Shown one piece after another: positions 1-12,256 of a stretch of DNA of 64,000 bases. The number at the start of each line of letters is the position of its first letter. Position 1 is the stretch's first letter. The stretch covers positions 124,001-188,000 of the forward strand of contig NW_020290033.1 of the NCBI RefSeq assembly GCF_003144195.1, given 5' to 3'. A program made the translations under genes and the position numbers. This DNA is from Ceraceosorus guamensis (Eukaryota; Basidiomycota; Exobasidiomycetes; Ceraceosorales; Ceraceosoraceae). Below the pieces are notes generated by a model. That model had not been told where the DNA came from. It saw only the letters and a list, made by a program, of their open reading frames with translations, and searched no databases.

Positions 1-1929
<1,929 letters not shown>

Positions 1930-4707
1930 TGTGGACCAAAAGGAAGCAAAGAGTACTAAACGCTCCTAGATATGGCGGAAAAAGCTGTGAATGCGGCTCA
2001 GCGAATCTAAGAGCGGCTCCACTGCTGTCGATGATGGTGGAGTCCTGCGGTTGTGCCGGATGGATGTAGACTTGTCAGCCAGCAGGCAAGAGTCAATGCG
2101 GGACAAGAAGGAGGGGTTGATGTGCTGACGCGGGAGTGTGAGCGTTGGTGCACAAGTCCAAGTCGTGGTGATGATGGTGGACAAAATCCAGACGATTACG
2201 AGTCCCTCGACCAACACTTGAAGCTCCGAGAGAGGGAAGAGGGGGTCGCGATGGAGTCTGCGCGCTTTGCGCTGCTCAATCCGTGCGCAAGTGCGTTTCG
2301 GTTGCATCAGGACTGGGCGCGTTGGCAGGCATCGCGGCATCGCGGCTACAGGCCGGCAGCGAGCGCTTTGGAGGCATGCATGCATGCATGCATGCATGCA
2401 TGCATGCATTCATACTGCAGGGCGGGCGGCCAGCAGCTTAGGCTCGTGCTCGGGCGCGCACGCATGCCCCTCCCGCCGACGAGAGCCCCTGGCGGAATGC
2501 AGTGATCGGTCGTCCATGCGGCGACGCACGGGTCAACTGCCTTCCGCTCTGCCTGCGCATCAACATGCAGACTACTCTACTCGAGAGCGTCTCGTGCGGG
2601 CGGTTGAGCTGCTGCGTCGGTAGGTAACAGAGTCGTTACTGAAGGCTCTTCTACCGTCTCTCAAGACAGCGAGCATGCTTCAGAATCGCGATTTGTGTTG
2701 ACAAGTGCGGCCACGCTTGAATGCATGCTAAACAAATCCGGTCCTCAATCTTGAATTGGAGTCGTGGGCTCTCATCTGTCTCGCTCGGCGGTTCGAGACC
2801 TGATTTCATGCCAGCTGCGCAATGCGCCATCGCCATGTATCAGACGGATGTCAGCCTGAGCAACGGCACGCGCACCAGCGCAGCCGTGATGAACACGACG
2901 CGCGCACGGATGCAAAGAGCGCGTCAGGCTGCTTCTGGCACGCGTCAACCGCTCATCAATAATGTTCAAAATTCACAAGCAATCACTAGTCAGAGCGCAA
3001 GGGCCAGCATCAACGGTGCTCCGGTAGTAGTGATGACTCACCGATCCAGTGCCGTCCACATCCAAGATATCTGCACATAGCCTTAGACATCATGCAGGGG
3101 CCAAACTTCGGTGCAGTCGGCTCGAGAGAGTAGTGTAGCAGCTAGCAGCCATGCAGCCAACCGTGCAGCACCCATCGGCGCCAGTCGACCCAATTCACGA
3201 CTTGGAAGAGTCCGCGAGTATAGTCGGTGGCAGCCAGCGAGCGGAAGACGCCGTGGGTTCACACACGCTCTCACTCACCACAGTCGCGGGGAGCGGCGAA
3301 GCTGATGAGAGACTGAATCAGAGCGGAGTGTATGTATATGCGTGCTGCCCACCATCTGTCGCCTCTCGATGCGACAGGCAGCTTTCATCGCAAATTTCAG
3401 ACTCGTGACTTTGGGATCGCTGTTGAGATGTTGATTGACCTTGCGTCTTCTGACTAGGACGAGGGGCAAGATGTGAAGGCGGCTGTGTATGCATATATAT
3501 AAGCTGTACCGTACCGATGATACAGCAGCTACGGACTTCCGGGGCTCGTACAGACGGGCTGTGCTGCCATGCACGCGCCCACATTCGTGATTTACAGTCG
3601 CGAGCGTCGAGCACAGCCTCATGAGCGGGGATGAGCGTGGCCGAGATTGCAGGTCATGAGACTCATGTGTGACTTTGAAGATCTACCGTCAATTCGAATT
3701 CAGATCGAACATAGGTCCCTTGCGTGGCAAGCGAGCTCGCCGAGGCAGTCGTTCACAACCAGAAAGGCCCGCACTCTTCACTCGCGACTGTAGGTACTCC
3801 GACTCTTGACTCGTGACTGATGCTGGAAATCCCCAATCCTTTCAGCAAACCCATGGTCGGCGTGTTGCGCGTCCCGTGATTCAAGCAAAGCGGCTTGCGA
3901 AGATGCAAATACGACCATCGGCCTTGTACATAAGAGCATCACACACACACACACAACAGCAAGATCAGCGCGTTGAGCGACATCTCAATGCACCGCTCAC
4001 GTTACCTGTGACGGCTGTCCAGACTTGAGTCAGGAGTTTCTTGAGCAGGCAGACCACGCGCCACGCTCAACGAGTGAATTCTTGATTCAAATGGTGTGGA
4101 CATTCCGATCACAACAATCATGTGAATCATTGAATCAAAATAACAATCACATGAGATGACGAATGGCCTTCATTTGATCTTGCCTGGTCCGTTTTTCGTC
4201 CCTACACCTATACTTTTGCCGCCGGTAAAGAACGCGCAGTCACCCAACCCTTCTTGCCCTTATATACATAGCTCGTCCCATTACGCGCTAAAACAACACC
4301 GCCACCGACCCGCATGGGTGCATCACGAGCGCGCCGGCGGGGAGCGTCATGTTGCGTGCATATAGCAGATACAATCATGGGGCGTGAGCAGCAAAGTCAC
4401 AAGGGTGACGGCGGGTACTCACAACTCGTGACTGTATGACGACCTCGTCGCTAAATTTCTTGACCCCTTCGCTCATCCACGTAGGGTCGCATTCGCGACT
4501 CTTCTCGTATGCCTCCCATCACGAACGCTAGAAGATATGATTGATGCCGGGCGGCACCCGTGGCTATTGTAGTTGCACCTACATTTGTGATTCTTGTCAA
4601 GAGCTTCCCCGGATCACCTCGGTCTTCATCACTGCGCCATCGCAAGCAGGTCGTGACCGCCTGCTACGGAATCGAGGACATCTGCCAAGCACGCAAAATC
4701 GGATAGA
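1930..4707. other. Divergent intergenic region, GFA1 / SH3 gene
   Basis: No gene can be supported here. It must contain the promoters and 5' UTRs of both flanking genes. It holds a (GCAT)9 microsatellite near 2374, a short (CA)n run near 3942, an A/T-rich TATATATAA-like stretch near 3490, and the first TCGTGA words (about 3810 and 4425). The short open frames on both strands have no recognisable domains. Confidence 0.6.
2374..2409. repeat. (GCAT)9 tetranucleotide microsatellite
   Basis: Nine perfect copies of GCAT in 36 bp. The unit is its own reverse complement, so the tract is a perfect palindrome able to form a hairpin or cruciform. It reads as MHACMHAC on either strand, which explains spurious open frames over it. 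Confidence 0.95.
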
Positions 4708-5944
4708 ATGAGCGCAGCTAACGACTTGCTCGCGCAGCATATCATTGAGCGAATGCTCGCAGATGTAGAAGTGCTGGAGCAAGTTGGCGCCTTGGAGAGT
4801 GAGTGGGGCTGAACGACAGTGAATCCAAGCTTCTTCTGTCGAGTTAACACTCACAGGAGCGCTTTGAACTTACTGAGCAGCCGATTCGGCAAGCACCATC
4901 AGATCTCAGTTACACCCTCTCTTATCTGACGAAGGCAGTGCAGTGGCCTCCACGGCGACTGCTGTGAGCGCCTTGAGGATCTCTGCAGCTGCCCAAAAGC
5001 GCGAGGCTCCACCACCCCCCACATCGGCGTCTTCCGCACCTAAAGATCTCGCCAAAGCTCTCTGGGCTTATCCTGGAGAAGATAGCGATGAATTGAGCTT
5101 TGGCGTTAATGACACCATAGTGGTGACGGAAAGAACGAGTTCCGACTGGTGGAAAGGCCACGTGCAAGGCAGTCCTGCTGTCGTCGGATTGTTCCCCAGC
5201 AAGTGAGTAGACTCGACTTGGCCGCACGGCAGCCCTGCAGCGCTGCGCAGGAGGCAGCTGAGCAAAGGTGCATTCGCTCTTGCGTGCAGCTACGTCGAGG
5301 TCATTGCGTCTTCCCCAGCACCTGCGCGGGCCGTTCCTCCAGCATATCGAGCAAGCGTCTCCTCCTCCTCCTCAGCAGTCGCCTCCTCCGAGAAATCTAG
5401 CTCCTCCGCACAAGCGTCCAACGGCGAAAGGTTATCGACCATCGGTCCGCCTAAATGGAAGCCTGGAGTGAGCCGTTGGAGCTCGGGAGCAGCGCAGCCG
5501 GAACGAGCTGTCAGTCCCTACTCTACTCCTGCCGGACCCTCGGCTCCTCCACCGCCCGTTAATCCTAACGCTCCGACACCTGAAGATCCGGCCATCGCAC
5601 AAGCCAAGAGAGATAGGGTGCGTGTGGCTCAGAGCTTGGCGTTGGTCGATTCAGAGCTGAAGGCTAACGGCTCGATCATTTGGAATCTTAGTTCAAGGGC
5701 ATCGGTAACAAGGTCAGTTGCAATTGCCCGACAGAGATTCGTCTCCGGTTTCTGCCTCAATACAGCGCTGACGTCCAGTTCCCAATTCACCGTGCCTCTC
5801 GCAGGTGGGCGATAGCGCCGTCCGCGGCTTGTGAGTTCCCTAATTGCTGCCTATTTCGAGACTACTGCTGACTCGTACTGGCACTTCGATCTGCCCCTCA
5901 GCGGTTTTGGTCTCGGTGCAGGCATGGCAGGCAAGATTCTTTGA
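4708..5944 (+). CDS. SH3-domain protein of the Lsb1/Pin3 (Csh3-like) family
   Basis: Probable adaptor of the cortical actin machinery that binds proline-rich partners such as WASP/Las17. Exons 4708-4798, 4881-5202, 5290-5617, 5692-5712, 5805-5830, 5902-5944 give 276 residues. The N-terminal helix (LLAQHIIERM, then the GALETDSASTIRSQL type motif) matches the family's N-terminal segment. One SH3 domain lies at about residues 70-125: ALWAYPGEDSDELSF, then DWWKGHV and VGLFPSNYVEV. A Ser/Pro-rich linker follows. The C terminus FKGIGNK-VGDSAVRGFGFG is the family's glycine-rich tail. Three small exons (21, 26 and 43 nt coding) encode this tail. The exon 1/2 junction was chosen because only the acceptor before 4881 keeps the frame; an upstream CAG at 4856 would hit a stop. 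Family sure, first junction less so. Confidence 0.8.
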
Positions 5945-6382
5945 AGCGGTTCTCACGCTTCTTGTCAAGACACACATCTCTGATGAGTTCAAAAATTGGT
6001 TCATTGCATTCACTTTGCGGCTCGACAATCTTCCAGTTCTGTTTGATGAAGTGTCTGTGCCTCGCAAACCCTCCTGTCGATACGCTCGGAGCTATTTCAG
6101 TGCTGACTTTTAGAGAAGTCTGGCGGTCAGTGCCCAGCGCTGTCTTTGCAGTCTCGCCTCGCGGAAGGCGGGCTTGTCACATTGTCCCTGTGTGTTCTTG
6201 GGTCTTTTTTCTTCTTCCTTTCTTTCTTCCTTTCTGAGATTGCGTTGCTGAAATTCGGGATGCGGAAAGGCTTCGTTGCGGTGCCTTGACGCCGTGTGCG
6301 AAACGAGTCGCAGTGATGCAGCATGGTCGTAATGATGCATTTGGTGGCCGTCTCGCAAAGAGTCAGGTGACAGTGATCTGAC
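5945..6382. other. Convergent 3' intergenic region
   Basis: Lies between the 3' ends of the SH3 gene and the CCHC gene. It contains a T/C-rich stretch (about 6208-6237) and nothing that codes with confidence. Expected contents are the two 3' UTRs and polyadenylation sites. Confidence 0.5.
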
Positions 6383-7899
6383 CTACTCCCAGCCGGAGAG
6401 ACCATCGTCGGCACCAGACAGGACGCCTTCTGCGCTGGCTTCGCCGTCGTCCGCATCAGCATACTCCTCCTCATCGTCGACGTGCTTGGCATGAGGTTTA
6501 CGGTCGATGGTGAGTGGAGTCAGGAGGTCTACCACCTCTTTCACGTTCGAGTCGACATCGTTCGAGTTGTCTGGCGATTGATGGCCCGATTCACCATTCT
6601 CTTGATCGTTGGCTTCTTCACCCCATCCATCGTCAGCGTGGTCACCCTGATCCGCGCCTTCTTCAACGTTAGGCTGCTCCGCCTTCTCTTGAGGGGTGTT
6701 CCACTTCTCAGTGCCTCCATAGGGCACATCGTCGTCTGCAACGATGCGAGGGGGACGATTGCGACGATTACCATAGCCCGAATCTTGAGTCTTGGTGGCA
6801 AAACCATTGACGTCCTCCGAGCCGTTGAAGCTCATGTATCCGTGATCTCCAGCAGCGCTCAGACCAAAACGAGCTGGTGCCGGTTGTGAGCTGACAAAGA
6901 TAAGGTGAAGTAGCCCGAGGGTCAGCGAATGAGATGGCAGGAACACGCGGTCAAGAGGATCTTCACCAGTCAGCAATGAAATGACCTGGGTCTCCACATC
7001 GGAAACATGCGCGACCGCCTCCACCTCCCCCTCCCCCTTGCGGTCCATCGTTGCCGTATCGATCGCTGTCGCCTTGATCGTAGCCGCCTTCATTGTGGTT
7101 GCGTGGTGCACCCCACTGGCGCATATTGCTGGCGTAGCCACCGTCTTGACCATAACCGCCATTCTCTCCTCCGCCTCCATTGAACGACTCAGGGCATTCA
7201 CGTGCCTGTTCATGGAGGTTTTGGAGGGTTCGGTGTCTCTGATCAGTCGTTAGGATTAAGGCTGTCGAGCACCGTACACCCACAGCACTCACGAAGTGTC
7301 CGGGCTGTACAAACGTCGTGACAAGGCAAGGTCATGCTTTGGCTTTCTCATGTCTGAATGCGGCTCGATGAACCAGCGCACAATGACTGACCTCTCCGCA
7401 CTGCGAAGACGAGGAAAGGCAGAATACGTTGAGTCATCGCACGTTGAGCGCATCCGGGGCGCTTCAATGTACCTTGTAACAGTTCCTGACGACCGGTGGT
7501 TGAGGGCACTGCGATTTTCAAGAGATCAGCCACCTTTGGGGCTCTAAAATGCGGAAAGCCCAGGCACCACTTACTTCGCCTTTCCAATGGCCGTCCTAGC
7601 AAAGGGTTGGTGAGGTACCGCAGTTTGACGAATAGACTTTCAGGGCTTGACCGCTGCATCGGGAGCCGAGAGCGCACATACCTCTCCGCAATCTAACCCG
7701 TCCCGAGGAGACGGTCCTTGTCAGCTCTTTAGTCTTAGCTATCAAGTAGACGTAGCAGTCTAGCCCACTCACTGAAGCTGATCACCAGGTGTGCGCGGAT
7801 GTCAATTAGAGATAGAGAGGTCGACAAGTACTTAGCGTTGATGACCTGGCTCTTGTGGCGGATGAAACCCTCGTCAGCAGTGTGTACATACCAAGACAT
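6383..7899 (-). CDS. CCHC zinc-knuckle protein with a microexon array
   Basis: Likely nucleic-acid-binding protein of the CNBP/Gis2/Byr3 type. Exons on the minus strand: 7899-7892 (8 nt), 7777-7773 (5), 7692-7682 (11), 7595-7575 (21), 7508-7473 (36), 7400-7392 (9), 7304-7293 (12), 7205-6967 (239), 6890-6383 (508). They total 849 nt, 282 residues, exactly in frame. Each intron is GT...AG and 66-114 bp. Three perfect CX2CX4HX4C knuckles appear only when all exons are joined: CFNCGEDGHWKGEC (residues 3-16), CYKCGEPGHFAREC and, about 70 residues later, CFRCGDPGHFIADC. A Gly/Asn-rich spacer separates knuckles 2 and 3. The C-terminal ~165 residues are acidic and low in complexity, ending GWE. Start ATG at 7899-7897 gives MSC, with the first knuckle Cys split TG|C. 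No RNA partner can be inferred. The 5-nt exon 2 is the least certain piece, but frame and knuckle spacing both demand it. Confidence 0.85.
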
Positions 7900-10743
7900 C
7901 GTCAACAGATCCCGGCGAGCGGCCAGCAGCTGGCTCAGCAGGTGCTTTCCAATGGTGCAGAAGGCGCTGGCGAGCGGCACCTAGTGATGGGGGTGAAGTG
8001 AGTGCTAAAGTTAGGAAAAAAAGCTGAGGGTCAAGCGTGAGCACACAAGTATAGTAGCTATCACAAGCAAGACTGTTGTGTGCGCCCGCAAATCAGAAGA
8101 GGGCAAAGGTAGAAGAGTGTATCCCAGCGGGCATGATGAGCGTCCCAGTCCAGACTACGCGGCTCCATCTTCGAGTGTTGGCTGTGACTGATGTTGACCT
8201 TGTTCGCTCTTACGTCAACTCACCACAGAGAGAACAATTTTGCCAGCGAATTGCTGTACTCAAGGCTGCCATGACACGCCGCGGTCAGCAGTCTGAGTCT
8301 GTGAGTCTTGATTGCTGCATGGATCCTCGATCGTGAAGCTGCAGTCACGAGTGGCTTCATAGTAATCACACTCTTGACTCTCGTCCATCCGCGTGGTTGT
8401 TTACAGCACAGTCATGAGTGTTTGACCATTTGTCTCAGAGTGGGGACGACCGCGGGGCGCAAGACAGCTTCCGAAACAGATGGGGTTCTCTTGACCACGG
8501 CACGCGCCGCGCTGGTATCGCTGCAGAGCGCACCGCCTGCGTTACACGAGGATGTATGCCACACGCGTACGAGATGTCGATCCTGATTATTGAAGCTCTG
8601 AACTTTGACGACCCATGAATTTCATTGTTCAAGCTTCGTGTGATTGCATCTCGCGGCCTCAATCGAGCATCGATTCTTGATGTCTGACCGAGACTCAAAT
8701 CATGCTGCTGCTATCAGCAACGCTTGATTGCTTCTCATCAATGTGCGTGTGTATCAATTGGTTGCTCAAGGGCGAAAGTCGTTTCCTCGGGCAAAATGTC
8801 GAGTCTGGCGAGTGAGCGTATGCAGTCCTTCAGTCAATGAGTGTGCGTCCGATGCCATGATTTAGCATTCCTGATCGAGCAGTCCCGCTGCGTATTGAGG
8901 CTTCCTGTAAGGCTTCTTTTGCGAGATCTCCACGCAGCAGAACCCCTAAGAGTCGGAGGATCGCAATAGTCGCAGGTCTGACTCCAAAGTCACGAAGCAT
9001 GTGGGCCAATTGCGCGGCGCGATCTTGCATCCTTAATTGATGCTTGATTCAACATTGCACCTTGCACCGTTGCGTGTCTGCCATAGTAAGTAGTCGTGAA
9101 GGGAATTCTTGATTCGTGATTAGGTACCGTATACATAAATCATGTGCGTCGTCCTGCCGTGCTTCCCCCAAGAGTCGGCGGATGCATGCGTGGACTTGTG
9201 CTGACGGTGCTGTTGATTCAGCATCTGCTCCGTCGTTATGTATGAGATGCAAGATGTTATGCTTGCGCCCACCATAACATATCCTCCTCAATCTTGTAGC
9301 TGAGTGAATGTTGAATTGAACATACATGTACGGTAGCGTACAGTCTTAAGTATGTGCAATTCTGTGAGAGGCGTTGTCCATCGCTGCGCACGCGGTCATG
9401 CAGCCAGCTGCCCATAGGCGCCCCAACCTTCCTTGCTGCCGTCCACATAGCTGACCTCAGGGCTGATGCAGGCAGGACACGATGCTGTCGCGCGGCGCAT
9501 GCTGCTGCTCGCCTGCTCGCATACGCTGCATGCTGATGGTCGAGCCTCGGCCGCGGACGTGGCGTGATTCACGCGGTTATTGCTTGCTGTGTGCCCGTGC
9601 CTGACTCCGCATTCGCCCTTGCCCTGTGGTGGAAAGCTTCCGCTTGCCTTTTGGCCGCAATCTGGGCGCCGATTATAGCGATGCTCTCCTAGCTGTCAGC
9701 CAACAGCCTCAACTTCATGCTGGTCGAGTCGTGAGCAAAGCTGCAAAGCACAGCCACCGTCACTCGCGCTTCATACACCCAATCCTCCTTATTTCTCGTT
9801 CGCCAAGTACCCGATCCCAGCCTCAAATATCTTGTGCAACACCAGACGGCTCCAGCCCAGACCTACCGAAGCCCCATACCCCTGCGAGACACTGCCTGGT
9901 CGAGAACCAAATACGGCGCCAAGTTGGGCACCATCTCCGACGCCGAATCAGAACCTAGAGACACTCTCTGAGCCTCTCGCACTGGCCATCGCTCTCCCAT
10001 CTTCGCCTTCACAACTGCAAGTAATATGTCAAAGCTTATGCGGAACGGAGTGCCTCGGAAGGATAACGGCGACATCGATTGGTGAGTTCTACGCGAATCG
10101 AGCTACGTATAGGTGCTGCATCTTGGGCTCCATCGCCTTGTGGAGGAGCGAGCGTCCATCGTGGTCACACGATTTGTCGAACGGGAACGCCTAAGGGAGG
10201 TGCTTGTACTACAGCAGCTCTGTCAGAGGGCTGGGCGGGACGCCGCTGCGGTGGCGGACGAGCTGCGTGCAGGGTGGCACGCGTGTAAGAGCGAAAAGGA
10301 ACGTGCGTCCACCTTGCACTACCATTTATGCTCATATACGCAGTCAGCGGGCCGGATGCGCCCACCATGGCACGTCCAAAGGCTTTGAAGGCAAGCTAGG
10401 CTTTGATGCAGATTGTCAAGCGTCAAGCGTCGATTGTCAATATCGTTGCGAAGCTGCAATCCAACGAGCGTTGGCACAGAATCGTCGAGGTTCATGCCAT
10501 TTTACATGGGGTGTTATGGCGCCGCGCTGGAGCGTCAGTGGCGGTGCGGGTGCGACGTGGAATCTTCGGCTCGTCGCTCGCGCCTCTCTCATATACTGGA
10601 GGAGAAAGCGCGCAGGCGTAGGGATATTCATCTCATATCAGCGACAGCTCTTTTGACGATGCTCGCGAGGCTCCCTTCGTGCTTTTCTTACTTTGCTCTT
10701 TTCGAACACTGCTGACCTGTAATTCCATTCACGTCTGCCCATC
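7900..10743. other. Divergent intergenic region, CCHC gene / Pmp3-like gene
   Basis: About 2.8 kb with no supportable gene. Contains TCGTGA/TCACGA words (about 8345, 9095-9120). A possible alternative first exon of the Pmp3-like gene starts at ATG 10034 and ends at a good donor (GTGAGT) at 10081, but it would need an intron of about 700 bp. Short frames at 9626-9958 and 9832-10194 show no domain. Confidence 0.5.
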
Positions 10744-11936
10744 ATGCGCTGGGACCCAAATGAATTCGTCGACTCCCACAGGACACCAAGGCGACACCAT
10801 GGATGGACTGGGTTTATCATGGTTCTTGGCTTCCTTTTCCCTCCTCTTGCTGTATGCGCGCGCTTTGGGGTTGGAACAGACTTCTTCATCAACCTATTCC
10901 TGACGATTTGTGGCTACTTTCCGGGACACGTGAGTCTGGGAGCTGCGTACTGGGGACCGGCAAAGGGCTCACACCCCGCGTTGCCTGCGAAATACTCACG
11001 TCTGACTTGACTGATACGCTCTCACCATCGCAGGGCCACAACTTTTTTGTCCGTGAGTGCTATAGCGTTAGGCAAGCGTGATCAAGCTCGGTGTCACTCA
11101 TTCCGTGGTCTGATGCCGTTGCAGAGAACATTCGCAATAACGACAATCATCCCAACCGAACGCCAAAGTGGGCGAAGCGATACGGGCTCGTCGACGATGC
11201 CTACGACAAAAGGCGCGCCAAGAAGCGTGCGTGGACCGGCAGGTACAACGACCAGCTCTCAGAAAGGCGCATGTACGATGACAATGGCAACCCCACAACC
11301 TACGATTACGATCACCGGTTTGAGGATGGCGATGCTGGAGGTGCGCAGCGCAGAGCAGCAGCCGCTGCTGCCAGACGTCAGAATGCGTTGGATGGAGAGC
11401 AATTTTACGGGGAGGACGCCCAACAGCAGAAGAGAAATGAGTGGGACGGTGATGCCTACGATAGGCAACGTAATGGGAGCAACGCTTCCCTTGGTGCCGG
11501 AGATGACGGGCTTTTGCCAGGAGCGGGAGAAGCGGCCAGGCGCAAAGCGAAGAAGAAGTCCGCTCTTCGAGGCAGGGGTGGCAAGAAGGACAGGCACGCT
11601 CGCACCGACGATATCATGGGCACCCCTGCCGACGAGTACGGCGCAGGGTCTAATGAGTACTCTGGAGATGTCAACGCGGACCCTCTCAGCCATGACCTGT
11701 ACGGTGGAGGGGGAGGAGGCGCCAGCAGGCGTGCGAACGGCAGACGACCGGATAGCCTGGCGGACAGTCTCGACGATGAGGGTCCCGAAGATCCAGTCGC
11801 AAATTATGGTCGCTCTGCTGCTCCAAATGCGAGAAGCGTCGCCTCTAAACGTCTGCCGGACGCGCCGACACACCAGCCTGCATCCCAACCGCGGCAGAGA
11901 GAACACGACATCATGGCTGCCAACCACGAGTTCTAG
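10744..11936 (+). CDS. Pmp3/UPF0057-family membrane protein with long hydrophilic tail
   Basis: Pmp3 proteins are tiny plasma-membrane proteolipids affecting membrane potential and salt tolerance. Exons 10744-10929, 11034-11052 (19 nt), 11125-11936 give 338 residues. The Pmp3 core is at about residues 22-75: GFIMVLGFLFPPLAV, then GVGTDFFINLFLTICGYFPGH and NFFV, which form two hydrophobic helices. Ordinary Pmp3 is about 55 residues; here some 260 charged residues follow, starting RNNDNHPNRTPKWAKRYGLV and continuing Arg/Asp/Gly-rich with KKK and GGGGG runs. A related long-tailed subclass exists in fungi (general knowledge). Start: ATG 10744 is in frame with the core; an upstream start at 10034 spliced to 10786 is an alternative. 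Family call firm, tail function unknown. Confidence 0.8.
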
Positions 11937-12256
11937 CTGGCTTCTCTTTGCTCAATCGCAGCTTACGTGGAAACGCTTTCAGGTTGCAAAGACTGCAACT
12001 ACCCATCGCACAGGTGTTACTTCGAGCTCTCTGTCTTTGACAACTGCATTCTTGCACATGACGATTGTATTTGTACTCGCCGTACGGGCAGGCTCGGCTT
12101 GCTTCCGTGGCGAGAGGACCTTTCGAATGCCACGAGACTTAGTCCAACAAGCAGCGCTGCCTGGCAAGCAGTCGCCTTTCAGATTGTTATCGCCATTGAC
12201 ATGATTCCAAGAGGTGTGTTGGTGATGAACAAAGAACGATCACAGACTCGTCTGGT
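11937..12256. other. Convergent 3' intergenic region
   Basis: 320 bp between the 3' ends of the Pmp3-like gene and the mitochondrial carrier gene. Nothing coding can be supported; expected to hold both 3' UTRs. Confidence 0.5.

Noticed and set aside
4857-4943. Acceptor at 4856 for exon 2 of the SH3 gene, or a start at GTG 4943
   Set aside because: The acceptor at 4856 gives an early stop with exon 1; starting at 4943 would drop the conserved N-terminal helix. The acceptor before 4881 restores both.
10034-10081. Alternative first exon of the Pmp3-like gene
   Set aside because: It splices in frame to 10786 but needs a ~700-bp intron, far above the local norm, while ATG 10744 is in frame without it. 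Kept only as an alternative.
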